A program made the translations under genes and the position numbers. The notes under the pieces are model-generated. The model was not told the origin of the DNA, ran no database searches, and saw only the letters and a program-made list of their open reading frames with translations. Shown here one piece after another: positions 32,568 through 41,780 of a stretch of DNA of 64,000 bases (its first letter is position 1; each line of letters opens with the position of its first letter). The stretch comes from Nitrospirota bacterium. GTDB taxonomy: Bacteria; Nitrospirota; Thermodesulfovibrionia; UBA6902; DSMQ01. The stretch is taken from positions 1-64,000 of the forward strand of contig JACRGX010000090.1 of NCBI GenBank assembly GCA_016212185.1. Direction: 5' to 3'.

Positions 32568-33323
32568 ATGAATAGCGTGTCTTGGAAAACTATTTTTGAT
32601 AAGTATCAAATTCATAAACATAATTTTACAAAATCTCCTTTTATCATTTTTGCCGAGCAAATTAAAACAGCGACTGCCCATTTCAAACAAACCAATGAAA
32701 AAGAAGTTCGTATTTTATGTAAGCAGGATTGCAGAGAAGATAGACCAGATGTTTTCATAGAAAACAAACTGTTCCTTTTGCCTATAAAAAACGGAACATA
32801 TGCTATTGTTAAAGGCGAAGGGTACATTGATATTCCTACCATTCCTGATACCACTAAAATTTATAAGTCAAAACTTGCCTTTACATTAGATACCTCAAAA
32901 GTAGGCAACTCTGAAATGCAACACTTAGATTTTGCATATGCCACGAGCTTAATTAGAAGTTTTTTAAATGACGATAGCTTAGTTTTAACTATTCGGGGCA
33001 GAAAATATACACCCCAATTCAGTTTTAATGTCGGCAAGCAAATAATCGATGTTGAAAGTGTTCAGACTGAAGTAGATGCTGGATATGAAAGTAGCAATCA
33101 AATTGCTTTAATAGAGGCTAAAAACAGTAAAACGACCAATGTAATAATAAGACAGTTATTTTATCCTTTTCGGCAATGGTCTCATTATTCTAAAAAGAAG
33201 GTAATAACTTTATTTTTTGAAAAGAGACAAAATTATTATTCGCTATGGCAGTTTGAATTTCTTGATGAAAATAATTATAACAGCATTCAATTACACAAAT
33301 CTTATAAGTTCCAGATAGTTTAA
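32568..33323 (+). CDS. Type II restriction endonuclease (PD-(D/E)XK type)
   Basis: 251 residues, low GC. The nuclease core is visible as EVDAGYESSNQIALIEAKNSKTT: Asp, then Glu-Ala-Lys, i.e. the D...E-x-K catalytic set, followed by IIRQLFYPFRQW, a helix also seen in MboII-like enzymes. AAAGGGGG precedes the ATG. C protein, methyltransferase and nuclease appear intact, so the system is likely active. The recognition site cannot be read from sequence. Confidence 0.75.
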   Translation: MNSVSWKTIFDKYQIHKHNFTKSPFIIFAEQIKTATAHFKQTNEKEVRILCKQDCREDRPDVFIENKLFLLPIKNGTYAIVKGEGYIDIPTIPDTTKIYKSKLAFTLDTSKVGNSEMQHLDFAYATSLIRSFLNDDSLVLTIRGRKYTPQFSFNVGKQIIDVESVQTEVDAGYESSNQIALIEAKNSKTTNVIIRQLFYPFRQWSHYSKKKVITLFFEKRQNYYSLWQFEFLDENNYNSIQLHKSYKFQIV

Positions 33324-33390
33324 CACCAAAACCCGTCAGAAATTATAGATTTTAAGAGACAAAGGAATTCAGGAATTCAGACAAAAAGTG

Positions 33391-33396
33391 TAAAAT
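33391..33396 (+). promoter_or_regulatory. TAAAAT box directly before nagZ
   Basis: A -10-like box 7 nt before the GTG start of nagZ, with no ribosome-binding site between. Confidence 0.4.
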
Positions 33397-33403
33397 ACAA
33401 CTT

Positions 33404-34948
33404 GTGGACATAAAAAAGAAAATCGCACAGCTTATAATCGCCCGGCTTGACGGGCAAGATATCAGAAAAAAATTCAGCTATTACCAGTCGCTTGTTAAAA
33501 AAGGCATCGGCGGTTTCATCATCTTCGGCGGTGAAGTTAAGGAAGTCAGCAGTGCGATAAAAAAACTTCAGGCTGTCTCTGAGATTCCGCTTTTCATATC
33601 CTCTGACATTGAAAGGGGACTTGGACAACAGCTTGAAGGCGCAACAGTCTTCCCTCCTGCAATGGCAGTTGCAAACACAATAAATAAAAATAATGCATCT
33701 GACATCAGGCTGTTAAGAAAATCAATAAGCATTATCGCAAAAGAGGCGCGCGCCGCTGGAATCAATGTCATTTTCTCTCCTGTCATGGACGTGAATACAA
33801 ATCCCCAAAACCCCATAATCTGCACAAGGGCCTTTTCTGATAATCCTTCACAGACTGCATGGTTCGGCAGAGAATTCATAAAGGGCTTTCAAAAGCACGG
33901 GCTTATTGCCTGCGCAAAGCATTTCCCCGGGCATGGCAATACAAGCAGGGATTCCCACAAAGAACTGCCTGTGGTAAGGGCTGACATGAAGAGGCTCCGC
34001 AAGGTGGAACTCCATCCTTTCAAAGAGGCAATACAGGCAGGGGTAAAAATGATTATGGTCGGTCACCTAATGGTGCCTGCGATTGATAAGAAATTTCCTT
34101 CAAGCCTTTCGGAAAAAACCATAACGGGATTTTTAAAAAATAAAATGGGGTTTAAAGGGCTTGTGATAACTGATGCAATGAATATGCAGGCGCTGAAATC
34201 GGGTGAAGAAAAGGCAAGCCTGCTGGCATTAAATGCAGGCACAGACATAATACTTCATCCGAGCAATCCTGAGAGGGTAATAGATTATTTGGCTTCAAAA
34301 TGGGACGAAATAAAACCAAGAGCAGAGGAGTCTTTAAAAAGAATTTTGGATACAAAAAAAGCTTTCATCCTTCATCCTTCATCCCTCAGCCCTGCCTACC
34401 GGACAGGCAGGCTTCAACATATTGGGGGAAAAACAAGCCGGGATTTGGCTTATAAACTTACTCAAAAATCACTTAAAGTTAAACTTGATAAAAAATACTC
34501 CAACCTACTTGAAATATTATATTTTACCACATCAAAGAAAGAGTCTCCCATTATCCTCGTCATTGACGATGACAACATGAAGTCAGGGGAGACATTTGTT
34601 AATGTTTTGAAAAAAAAATACGGCAAGCTAAAAGCGTATTATACTGACAATAAAACCATTTTATCTAAGAATCCCCCCTCACCCCCCTTTGTCAAAGGGG
34701 GGATGGGGGGATTCTTAATCATCGCCGTATTTTCAAAAATATCCGCATGGAAAGGCAGAAGCGGATTAAGTAAAGAGTTACAAACCATACTTAAAACAGC
34801 AGTCGGAAATTCAAAACACTCTCTGATTATCGGATTCTGCTGTCCTTATTTTCTCAGCAGTTTTAAGGCAGATGCGGTTATTGAGGCTTATTCTGATTCT
34901 GAGGCAGCTCAGGAGTCTGCGGCTGAGATGCTGTTCGGCCCACTATAA
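33404..34948 (+). CDS. nagZ: Beta-N-acetylhexosaminidase, glycoside hydrolase family 3
   Basis: Removes N-acetylglucosamine from muropeptides in cell-wall recycling. Residues about 1-330 form the GH3 barrel: SSDIERGLGQQ, VMDVNTNPQNPIICTRAF, the catalytic AKHFPGHGNTSRDSHKELP and the nucleophile strand FKGLVITDAMNMQAL. The 514-residue length includes a C-terminal extension (about 330-514). Two palindromic repeats are translated in it: PAYRTGRL (34389-34412) and NPPSPPFVKGGMGGF (34670-34716). GTG start. The 3' end overlaps the convergent nfnB gene by 71 nt. Confidence 0.88.
   Translation: MDIKKKIAQLIIARLDGQDIRKKFSYYQSLVKKGIGGFIIFGGEVKEVSSAIKKLQAVSEIPLFISSDIERGLGQQLEGATVFPPAMAVANTINKNNASDIRLLRKSISIIAKEARAAGINVIFSPVMDVNTNPQNPIICTRAFSDNPSQTAWFGREFIKGFQKHGLIACAKHFPGHGNTSRDSHKELPVVRADMKRLRKVELHPFKEAIQAGVKMIMVGHLMVPAIDKKFPSSLSEKTITGFLKNKMGFKGLVITDAMNMQALKSGEEKASLLALNAGTDIILHPSNPERVIDYLASKWDEIKPRAEESLKRILDTKKAFILHPSSLSPAYRTGRLQHIGGKTSRDLAYKLTQKSLKVKLDKKYSNLLEILYFTTSKKESPIILVIDDDNMKSGETFVNVLKKKYGKLKAYYTDNKTILSKNPPSPPFVKGGMGGFLIIAVFSKISAWKGRSGLSKELQTILKTAVGNSKHSLIIGFCCPYFLSSFKADAVIEAYSDSEAAQESAAEMLFGPL
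34389..34412. repeat. CCTGCCTACCGGACAGGCAG palindrome inside nagZ
   Basis: Same family as the duplicated palindrome in the amidotransferase gene (11455-11509); preceded by a CATCCTTCATCC tandem. Confidence 0.7.
34670..34716. repeat. CCCCCC-type palindrome inside nagZ
   Basis: Differs from the glnE copy at 15641 at only a few positions and is translated in the same frame as NPPSPPF-KGGMGGF. Confidence 0.85.
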
Positions 34949-36296
34949 AATCATCAATAGCCCTTGCAGCCCGTTTCCCCGCGCCCATTGCGCTTATGAC
35001 AGTGGCGGCGCCGGTGGTAATATCGCCGCCTGCATAGATTCTTTCCAGATTTGTCTTTCCGTCCCTGCCTGACGTTATATAGCCGTCGCCCCAGATGCCT
35101 AATCCATTTATTGACCTGACAAGTATCGGATTTGAACGCTGTCCAATTGCAACTATCACCTGATCAACGTCAATGCTGAATTCCTCTCCTGAGGGCATAG
35201 GTTTTCTCCTTCCTGATGCATCAGGTTCTCCCAGTTTCATCTTTTCACATTTAATTGCACGCACCCAGCCTCTTTCATCGCCTGATATCTCTTTCGGGTC
35301 AGAGAGAAAACAAAACTCTATGCCCTCTTCCTTTGCGTTTTCAGCCTCCTCGCGCCTTGCAGGCATTTCCGATTCGCTTCTTCTGTAAATCAGATAAACC
35401 TTCTCTGCGCCGAGCCTCAGCGCCGTCCTTGCCGAATCCATTGCAACATTTCCTCCGCCGATGACAGCGACCCTGCGCGCCTTTTTAATCGGAGTATCAT
35501 ATCTTGGAAAATCATACGCCTTCATGAGATTAACCCTTGTCAGAAACTCTGATGCAAAATATACGTTATTCAAATTCTCGCCGGGGATGCCTAAATACCT
35601 TGGCGCGCCTGCGCCCACACCGATAAATATCGCCTTAAAACCATCGTTAAGCAATTCATCAACCGTCTGCGTCCGTCCGATAACCCGGTTGACCAAAATC
35701 TTTACGCCAAGGCTTCTGACATAGTCAATTTCCCTCCTGAGAATTTTTTTGGGAAGCCTGAACTCAGGAATCCCGTAAAGAAGCACCCCGCCCGGCTCAT
35801 GAAGCGCCTCAAAAACAGTGATGTCATATCCTGATTTTGCAAGGTCTGCGGCAACTGTTAAACCCGCAGGACCTGAGCCGATAACTGCAACCTTATGCCC
35901 GTTTGCAGAAGCGATTCGGGGAGGCTCGACAATGTCCTTGTCCTGCGTTATCTCATAATCAGCTAAAAAACGTTCAAGCGCGCCTATTGAGACAGGTCTC
36001 TTCTTCTTTCCGAGTATGCAATGTCCCTCGCACTGCGTTTCCTGCGGGCATACCCTGCCGCAGATTGCAGGAAGGTTATTAGACTCTTTTATCTTTTTAA
36101 GCCCGCTTAAATAATCGCCCTCTTTTATGAATGCGACAAACTTCGGGATGTTGATTTCAACCGGACAGCTTTCAACACACAAGGGCTTTTTGCACTGAAG
36201 ACAGCGGTTTGCCTCTTTCAATGCCTGCTTCCCGGTCAAGCCCAGGGCAACCTCTTTAAAGTCTTTTGATCTTTTTATGGGATTTCTGTAACGCAT
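34878..36296 (-). CDS. nfnB: NfnB-like NADPH/glutamate-synthase-type oxidoreductase (FAD, Fe-S)
   Basis: 472 residues: an N-terminal Cys-rich Fe-S domain (CLQCKKPLCVESCP, ICGRVCPQETQCEGHC), FAD site (IGSGPAGLTVAADLA), and NADPH site (VIGGGNVAMDSARTALRLGA). Paired with the flavin/2Fe-2S subunit at 36399, it fits the large subunit of NADH-dependent ferredoxin:NADP oxidoreductase (NfnAB), which couples NADH and ferredoxin oxidation to NADP reduction by electron bifurcation. GltD or sulfide dehydrogenase subunits are close relatives. The start at 36296 (MRYRNP) is chosen; upstream codons to 36356 come largely from a repeat. Confidence 0.82.
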   Translation of the reverse strand: MRYRNPIKRSKDFKEVALGLTGKQALKEANRCLQCKKPLCVESCPVEINIPKFVAFIKEGDYLSGLKKIKESNNLPAICGRVCPQETQCEGHCILGKKKRPVSIGALERFLADYEITQDKDIVEPPRIASANGHKVAVIGSGPAGLTVAADLAKSGYDITVFEALHEPGGVLLYGIPEFRLPKKILRREIDYVRSLGVKILVNRVIGRTQTVDELLNDGFKAIFIGVGAGAPRYLGIPGENLNNVYFASEFLTRVNLMKAYDFPRYDTPIKKARRVAVIGGGNVAMDSARTALRLGAEKVYLIYRRSESEMPARREEAENAKEEGIEFCFLSDPKEISGDERGWVRAIKCEKMKLGEPDASGRRKPMPSGEEFSIDVDQVIVAIGQRSNPILVRSINGLGIWGDGYITSGRDGKTNLERIYAGGDITTGAATVISAMGAGKRAARAIDDFIVGRTASQPQTPELPQNQNKPQ

Positions 36297-36325
36297 ATTC
36301 TTAAAAAGGGTTCGAGGATTTCTTT

Positions 36326-36387
36326 CATTGCAAAATGCAAAATTAACATTTATCAATTTACAATGATAATTGCTAATTGATAATTTT
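36326..36387. repeat. TTGCAAAAT / TGATAATT repeat
   Basis: Family of AT-rich words (ATTGCAAAATGCAAAATT, ACAATGATAATT, AATTGATAATT). Relatives lie at 48324, 48741, 51719 and 59783. Confidence 0.65.
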
Positions 36388-36398
36388 TACTTGAATCC

Positions 36399-37232
36399 TT
36401 AACCCCTTGACCCCTTACTTAAAAACAGCCTATACGCCTCTGCCTCTTCCTCTTTATAAAAACTAAGCCTGTTTTCAAGTTCTTGGAAATCCACATCATG
36501 CCCGTCAAATTCAGGGCCGTCTGCGCAGGTAAACATTGTCTTTCCTGCAATCGTCACCCTGCAGGCTCCGCACATTCCAGTTCCCTCAACCATAAGGGAA
36601 TTCAGACTGACTATGGTTTTAATTGCATGCGGCTTTGTGACATCAGAGACAGCGCGCATCATCTTGATAGGTCCGACGGCAACCACGAGGTCAACCTGTT
36701 TTTGGGCAATGACATCCCTGAGAAGGTCTGTCACAATGCCCTTTCTGCCTGAACTGCCGTCATCTGTTGCAATCAAAAAATCATCTGCATATTTCTTTAA
36801 ATTTTCTTCCCATATAAGAAGCTCCTTTGTGCGGGCACCGAGAATCATCGTTGTATTGTTGCCTGCATTTTTAAGTGCTTTAATTATGGGGTAATGGGTG
36901 GCAGAGCCGATGCCTCCGCCAACCAGTACACAGTTACCGTAATCCTGTATTGGCGTAGGATGTCCGAGGGGGCCTGCAATGTCCCTGATGCTCTTGCCTG
37001 CCTTAAGCATGCCAAGCGCTTCAGTTGTCTTTCCCATCTTTTGAAAAAGTATTGTGATAGTTCCTTTTTCGCTGTCTGAGTCTGCAATAGTAAGGGGTAT
37101 CCTCTCGCCTTTTTCATTAAGCCTCAGGATAATAAAATTCCCCGGCTTTGTATGGCGGGCAACATAAGGCGCATCTATTACCATCATGTCAACCTTCGGC
37201 GCAAGCGTCTGTTTTTGTAAAATTTTAAACAT
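36399..37232 (-). CDS. nfnA: NfnA-like NADH-binding flavoprotein with [2Fe-2S] cluster
   Basis: 277 residues of the ferredoxin-NADP reductase / PyrK-like family: FAD-binding barrel (RIPLTIADSDSEKGTITILFQKMGKTT), NAD-binding motif CVLVGGGIGSATHYPIIKAL, and a C-terminal 2Fe-2S cluster (GTGMCGACRVTIAGKTMFTCADGPEF). This is the small subunit partner of NfnB just downstream. Such pairs balance NADH, NADPH and ferredoxin in anaerobes. SudAB-type sulfide dehydrogenase is the alternative name for the same architecture. Confidence 0.85.
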   Translation of the reverse strand: MFKILQKQTLAPKVDMMVIDAPYVARHTKPGNFIILRLNEKGERIPLTIADSDSEKGTITILFQKMGKTTEALGMLKAGKSIRDIAGPLGHPTPIQDYGNCVLVGGGIGSATHYPIIKALKNAGNNTTMILGARTKELLIWEENLKKYADDFLIATDDGSSGRKGIVTDLLRDVIAQKQVDLVVAVGPIKMMRAVSDVTKPHAIKTIVSLNSLMVEGTGMCGACRVTIAGKTMFTCADGPEFDGHDVDFQELENRLSFYKEEEAEAYRLFLSKGSRG

Positions 37233-37246
37233 AATTTTAAATTTTA

Positions 37247-37405
37247 AATAACGGCATGTATGTTTGAAAAACTTTAAGGCAACACCCTAATGTCATGCTG
37301 CCTTTTAACAAATAGTTCAGGGTAAAAACTTAAAACTTTTTGCAGCATGACAGATAATAATCATTGTTGCATTCTTAAAGTTTTGAAAATATATATGCCG
37401 TTATT
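37247..37405. repeat. 150-bp nested palindromic element, copy 3
   Basis: Ends AATAACGGCAT / ATGCCGTTATT, a third terminal variant. Sub-terminal GAAAAACTTTAAGGCAACA pairs with TGTTGCATTCTTAAAGTTTT; inner GTCATGCTGC with GCAGCATGAC. It lies between comF and nfnA. Confidence 0.85.
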
Positions 37406-37469
37406 GTTCATTTTAATCTCTATTTATAACACACCCCTGCACCCCTCTTATTTAGAGGGGAATTTTGTG

Positions 37470-38168
37470 TCAATCTCCCTTTCCGTGCGCGAGGGCAATT
37501 ACATAAATATCTTTTGCCCCTGCTTTTTTCAACTGCCTTGAACATTCCCTCACTGTTGCGCCTGTCGTGATTACATCATCCACAAGCATCAGGGTTTTAC
37601 CCTGAATAAATCTCTTATCCCTAACCTCAAAGGCGTTCTTAATATTCTTCTCTCTTTCCTGTGCTCTAAGCCCGACCTGAGGCATTGTATCCCTGACTTT
37701 AACAAGGCAATCAATTGCAAGCGGAACACCCATGCTCCCTGCAAGATATTTTGCCAGAAGGGCTGATTGATTAAACTCTCTGTGCCTGAGCCTCTTCTTG
37801 TAAAGCGGAACGGGGAGTACTACATCAATACCCGTAATTTCAGTCCTAAGAATTATAGCAGATAACGGTTTTGAAAGTCTTTTGATTTTATGATACTTCA
37901 AAAGATTAACCGCCTCTTTTAACGTCCCGTCATACAGTCCGAAACTCCGCGCCTGCTTGAATGCAGGTTTGCTGGTGATACATATGCCGCATTCTATTGA
38001 GGCATCTGAGACAAGCGGCTTGCCGCATATGCGGCAAATTGGTCCGTTGTAGGGAGAAATCCCATCCCAGCATTCAGCGCATATAGGAGCAGTTTTATGG
38101 TATGTTGACGGCTTTTTGCATACAGGACAGGATTCGGGGAACAGGATGTTCAGGAATTTGTTGAGCAT
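37470..38168 (-). CDS. comF: ComF-family phosphoribosyltransferase
   Basis: 232 residues. An N-terminal double zinc-ribbon (CPVCKKP, CAEC, CRICGKP, CGIC) is followed by a phosphoribosyltransferase domain with VLPVPLYKKRLRHREFNQSALLA and the PRPP-binding loop LMLVDDVITTGATV. ComF proteins take part in DNA uptake; in bacteria without competence their role is unclear. The gene stands alone between a nested palindrome and a 214-bp spacer with no other clear feature. Confidence 0.9.
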   Translation of the reverse strand: MLNKFLNILFPESCPVCKKPSTYHKTAPICAECWDGISPYNGPICRICGKPLVSDASIECGICITSKPAFKQARSFGLYDGTLKEAVNLLKYHKIKRLSKPLSAIILRTEITGIDVVLPVPLYKKRLRHREFNQSALLAKYLAGSMGVPLAIDCLVKVRDTMPQVGLRAQEREKNIKNAFEVRDKRFIQGKTLMLVDDVITTGATVRECSRQLKKAGAKDIYVIALAHGKGD

Positions 38169-38382
38169 ATAACCGGCTCTATTTTATCAGGTTTAATTTA
38201 GATTTGTTAGAGTTTATTTTTGAAAACTTGCAGAAGCGCGGGAGAGGAGGAAATGTGGGAAATGTCCCACCGTCTCAATTTTTTAGAAAGTGCAGTAGAA
38301 TTTTTCAGATAACATCAAGCTGCTTTTTTATTGACTACACTTTCAAAGTTATGATACCGTTCAGATAATAACTTGTTCCCCC

Positions 38383-39600
38383 TTACGCCCCGAATTTTTT
38401 AAGCTTTCCCGCATGGGCAAGGGCCAGCGGCATAAGACTGACCGCAGGGAAAATGCCGAGTTCGCCTTTTACGCACTCCCTCTCGGAAAAAGCCTTGCAC
38501 ATCCCCCCGAGCACATAAGGAGAATTAATAAGCGCCGGAACAGGATGCCAGCTGTGGCCCTTCATTAAAGCCGGTGTTGAATGGTCGCCGGTTATGACAA
38601 CGACATCGGGCTTTAACTGAAGTATGTCAGGAAGGAGTTTATCAAATTCCTCTATCCTTTCAGCCTTGCCCTTAAAATTCCCGTCCTCGCCGTACGAGTC
38701 AATTTTTTTCACATGCAAAAAGAAAAAGTCATAGTCATTGTACTTCTGTTTTAAAAATTTCACCTCATCGTCAACGCTTCCTTCAAGCGCAGGGGTCTCC
38801 ATGTCCACAAGCCTTGCAAGCCCCCTGTACATCGGATAGGTGGCAATGGCAAGGGCGTTTAACCCGAATGCCTCTTTGAATGTCGGGATGTGCGGCATAT
38901 TGGAAAATCCCCTTGTCAATATGAAATTAGCCCTTTCTTCATTCTTAAGTATTTCCCTTACCCTGTCTATAAATTTTCCGGCAATCATTGATACCCTTTC
39001 TGCGTTCTTTGAAAGAGCCGCTGCAGGCAGGGGCGCCTTGCCTTCTTTCTGAGGGTCTGTGTCAGCAAGCATTGCCGCGTCAGGAGCAAGATTATCAGGA
39101 AATCTCATCAGGACGGCAAACCTGTGCTCCATGCCCGGGGCCAATATGAATTCTGCATCATCAATTTTTTTTATCTCCTTTTGAAGTTTATCCGTAAATT
39201 TTTTATTCTGCTCTGTCGGTATCCTCCCGGCCCTTCTATCTGTGATAATCCCGTCCTTAATTGTTGCATAGTTGCACCTGACAGCCACATCAGTTTTTCT
39301 GACTTCCATGCCGAGCCCGAGCGCCTCAAGGATTCCCCTTCCAATCTGGCACTCAACCGGGTCATACCCGAATATGCCGAGATGTCCGGGCCCGCTTCCC
39401 GGGGTAATGCCGTATGCAACAGGGACCTGCAGACCGCATGCAGACTCTTTTGCAAGCGCATCAAGATTAGGCGTATTTGCCGACTCAAGTTCAGTCCTTC
39501 CCGATGAATTCGGAAGCCCCCCTACCCCGTCAAGGACTATAAGTAAAATTTTTGCGGGATTTGTCTGTATAAGCGGTTTTATCAAATTCTGCATATTCAT
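38383..39600 (-). CDS. apgM: Cofactor-independent phosphoglycerate mutase, archaeal type
   Basis: 405 residues of the alkaline-phosphatase superfamily. LLIVLDGVGGLP carries the first metal ligand, the ANTPNLDALAKES motif the catalytic Thr/Ser region, and VVITGDHSTPALMKGHSWHPVP the C-terminal metal ligands. Interconverts 2- and 3-phosphoglycerate in glycolysis and gluconeogenesis. GGAGGTGG precedes the ATG. ApgM is typical of archaea and some anaerobic bacteria. Confidence 0.93.
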   Translation of the reverse strand: MNMQNLIKPLIQTNPAKILLIVLDGVGGLPNSSGRTELESANTPNLDALAKESACGLQVPVAYGITPGSGPGHLGIFGYDPVECQIGRGILEALGLGMEVRKTDVAVRCNYATIKDGIITDRRAGRIPTEQNKKFTDKLQKEIKKIDDAEFILAPGMEHRFAVLMRFPDNLAPDAAMLADTDPQKEGKAPLPAAALSKNAERVSMIAGKFIDRVREILKNEERANFILTRGFSNMPHIPTFKEAFGLNALAIATYPMYRGLARLVDMETPALEGSVDDEVKFLKQKYNDYDFFFLHVKKIDSYGEDGNFKGKAERIEEFDKLLPDILQLKPDVVVITGDHSTPALMKGHSWHPVPALINSPYVLGGMCKAFSERECVKGELGIFPAVSLMPLALAHAGKLKKFGA

Positions 39601-39729
39601 AGATTAATCCACCTCCTGTTTAGCTTGCCATATTCTAACATTTTCTTTTTTTGTTTAAACAAAAGATATTTTATTGTAAAATACTTGTCAAAAGCAATTT
39701 TAAACCTTTACCCGGCAAAGGAGAATTTA

Positions 39730-40326
39730 ATGAAAATTTTCAGAATACTGCCTGTGCTTCTCTTGATGTTAATGTTAAGTGTATCTGTTTTTGCTGAACC
39801 GGTTCACAGAAATTTTACTGACAAGGAGATAAAAAAAATGGCTGAAACAAAAGCTGTAATTGAGACAAAGTTCGGGAACATGGAGCTTAAATTTTTTCCT
39901 GATATTGCGCCTAATCACGTAAATAATTTTATTGAGCTTGCAAAAAAAGGTTTTTATGACGGGACCATATTTCACCGCGTAATCCCCGGCTTTATGATTC
40001 AGGGCGGAGACCCAAATTCTAAAAATCCGGACAAGTCAAAACATGGGATAGGCGGGCCCGACTATACAATCAAGGCTGAGTTCAGCAAAAAACCGCACAA
40101 AAAAGGCATACTGTCCATGGCAAGGAAAAATGACCCGGACAGTGCAGGTTCTCAGTTTTTCATCTGCGTGGCTGATGCGCCTTCTCTTGACAACAAATAC
40201 ACCGTATTCGGCGAGGTTGTTTCAGGACTGGAAGCGGCTGACCAGATTGTAAATCAGCCGCGCGACAGAAGGGACAACCCTGTTGAACGGATTGAGATAA
40301 AGGTGAAGATTATAGAGAAGCAGTAA
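39730..40326 (+). CDS. Exported cyclophilin-type peptidyl-prolyl isomerase
   Basis: 198 residues with a signal peptide (MKIFRILPVLLLMLMLSVSVFAEP), so it acts outside the cytoplasm. The cyclophilin core is complete: FFPDIAPNHVNNFIELAKKGFYDGTIFHRVIPGFMIQGGDP, SMARKNDPDSAGSQFFI and LDNKYTVFGEVVSGLEAAD. AAAGGAG before the ATG at 39730 fixes the start; the longer frame is not used. A folding helper for exported proteins. Confidence 0.92.
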   Translation: MKIFRILPVLLLMLMLSVSVFAEPVHRNFTDKEIKKMAETKAVIETKFGNMELKFFPDIAPNHVNNFIELAKKGFYDGTIFHRVIPGFMIQGGDPNSKNPDKSKHGIGGPDYTIKAEFSKKPHKKGILSMARKNDPDSAGSQFFICVADAPSLDNKYTVFGEVVSGLEAADQIVNQPRDRRDNPVERIEIKVKIIEKQ

Positions 40327-40413
40327 AGCAGTCAGCAAAATTTTCAGGGCATATGTTATAATTAAAAATTACCATTGGTAATTAACAATATCCATATATA
40401 AGGAGTTTAATCT

Positions 40414-40767
40414 ATGAAACGGTTTCTCGTGTTGGCAGTTTTGGTTTTAAGCCTCGCAGTCACGGCATTCGGATATAATGCATATGCCGCAGGCGAGGGC
40501 ATCTTAACAGGCAAAGTTACAGAAACCATGAACAGCAGCGGCTATACCTATGTGCGCATTGAACAGGCAAATAGTGAAAAAATCTGGGTAGCAGTGCCTG
40601 AGACAAAAGTAACCAAAGGCAAGACAATATCTTTTGAGCCCGGCGCTGTAATGACAAACTTCAAGAGCAAGACCCTCAACCGCACCTTTGACAAAATCAT
40701 CTTCTCATCCGGAGTTTCACAGCCGGCACAGCCGAGCCAGCCAAAGGCTAAAAGCGGAAAGAAATAA
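40414..40767 (+). CDS. Periplasmic OB-fold-like protein of unknown function
   Basis: 117 residues, signal peptide ending AYAAG, then a small domain: GKVTETMNSSGYTYVRIEQANSEKIWVAVPETKVTKGKTISFEPGAVMTNFKSKTLNRTFDKIIFSSG, reminiscent of NrfJ-related OB-fold proteins found near respiratory genes in anaerobes. The C-terminus is Pro/Lys-rich. An AAGGAG site precedes the start, and a strong terminator follows. Function unknown. Confidence 0.78.
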   Translation: MKRFLVLAVLVLSLAVTAFGYNAYAAGEGILTGKVTETMNSSGYTYVRIEQANSEKIWVAVPETKVTKGKTISFEPGAVMTNFKSKTLNRTFDKIIFSSGVSQPAQPSQPKAKSGKK

Positions 40768-40780
40768 ATTATTAAAAATA

Positions 40781-40819
40781 AAAAAAGCCGTTACGCATAA
40801 AAGCGTAACGGCTTTTTTT
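40781..40819. terminator. Bidirectional intrinsic terminator
   Basis: 16-bp stem AAAAAAGCCGTTACGC / GCGTAACGGCTTTTTT with loop ATAAAA, shared by the OB-fold gene and the convergent histidine kinase gene. Confidence 0.94.
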
Positions 40820-41780
40820 ATTCTCCGGCAGGCAATGTTATCCTGAACGCAGTTCCCCTATCCCCGGCGCTTTGAACGTCTATGCTTCCCCCGTGAGCTA
40901 CGATTACCTTCTGCACGAGGGCAAGTCCGAGTCCGGTGCCTTTTTCTTTTGTCGTAAAAAACGGCAGGAATATCTTCTGTATGATACTGTCAGAAATTCC
41001 GTGTCCCGTATCCCTGACAATTATTTCAGCGCTGTTATGCTTTATGCTTAAATCTATCTCAAGCGCCCCTCCTTCGGGCATTGCCTCAAGCGCATTGTGA
41101 AAAAGATTTGTCAGCGCCTGTTTTAAGAGAAACTCATCTGCGTTTATGGTTACAGCCGCATCTGCATTGACAGTAAGTTTAATTAAATTATTACCTGACA
41201 CCACTGTGCCTGCTGTCTCCTCAACCAGTTTATTTATGTTTACAGGCGTCTTGTTAATGTCGGCAGGTTTTGTGAATGTAAGGAGTTCGGATATAATCCT
41301 GTCCATGCCCTGAATTTCATTCAAAATTGCATCAACAGCCTGCTTGTTTGAATTATCTATCCTTTTACTCAGGAGTTTTGCATAGCCGGCAATTACAGAC
41401 ATCGGATTTCTTAATTCATGGGCAATGCCCGCAGACAGCTCTGCCAACTGCTGCGCCCTGTCCTCTGCAAGGGATTTCAGGCGTTCAAGCTCCTTTTCCT
41501 TTTCCTTAAGTTTTTCAACAAGCTCATGAAAAGTATCAACCACAAAACCCACCTCGGATCTGTCGCTGATTCCTTCTGATGCCTTAAGGAGTTTCCTCTG
41601 GTTTACAATATAGATCCGTACCGCGGTATAAATCCCTGCCGTAATCAGAACGACGCCGGCGCCAAGGATTATTTGAATGCCGGTCGTGCTGAGAAAAGGA
41701 CTTATAATGATTCCTACAAGCACACTGGAAAATATGAATAAAAAAATGACAAAGGCCCTTGTATGGAACTTATCCTGCAT
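40818..41780 (-). CDS. Membrane sensor histidine kinase
   Basis: 320 residues. Two N-terminal transmembrane helices (about 9-27, 35-53) with almost no periplasmic loop, a coiled linker, HisKA box AGIAHELRNPMSVI (phospho-His about 121) and a HATPase domain with DTGHGISDSIIQKIFLPFFTTKEKGTGLGLALV. It overlaps the prepilin peptidase gene by 11 nt, so it may belong to pilus or secretion control, as with PilS-type kinases. No response regulator gene is adjacent. Confidence 0.88.
   Translation of the reverse strand: MQDKFHTRAFVIFLFIFSSVLVGIIISPFLSTTGIQIILGAGVVLITAGIYTAVRIYIVNQRKLLKASEGISDRSEVGFVVDTFHELVEKLKEKEKELERLKSLAEDRAQQLAELSAGIAHELRNPMSVIAGYAKLLSKRIDNSNKQAVDAILNEIQGMDRIISELLTFTKPADINKTPVNINKLVEETAGTVVSGNNLIKLTVNADAAVTINADEFLLKQALTNLFHNALEAMPEGGALEIDLSIKHNSAEIIVRDTGHGISDSIIQKIFLPFFTTKEKGTGLGLALVQKVIVAHGGSIDVQSAGDRGTAFRITLPAGE

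Noticed and set aside
34878-36296. Annotation as glutamate synthase small subunit (GltD)
   Set aside because: The sequence fits the GltD-like family, but the adjacent 2Fe-2S/NAD flavoprotein subunit makes an NfnAB or SudAB pair more likely, and no glutamate synthase large subunit is present.
38169-38382. Possible small RNA or tRNA gene in the comF-apgM spacer
   Set aside because: No cloverleaf, TTCGAATCC-like arm or terminator could be found by eye.
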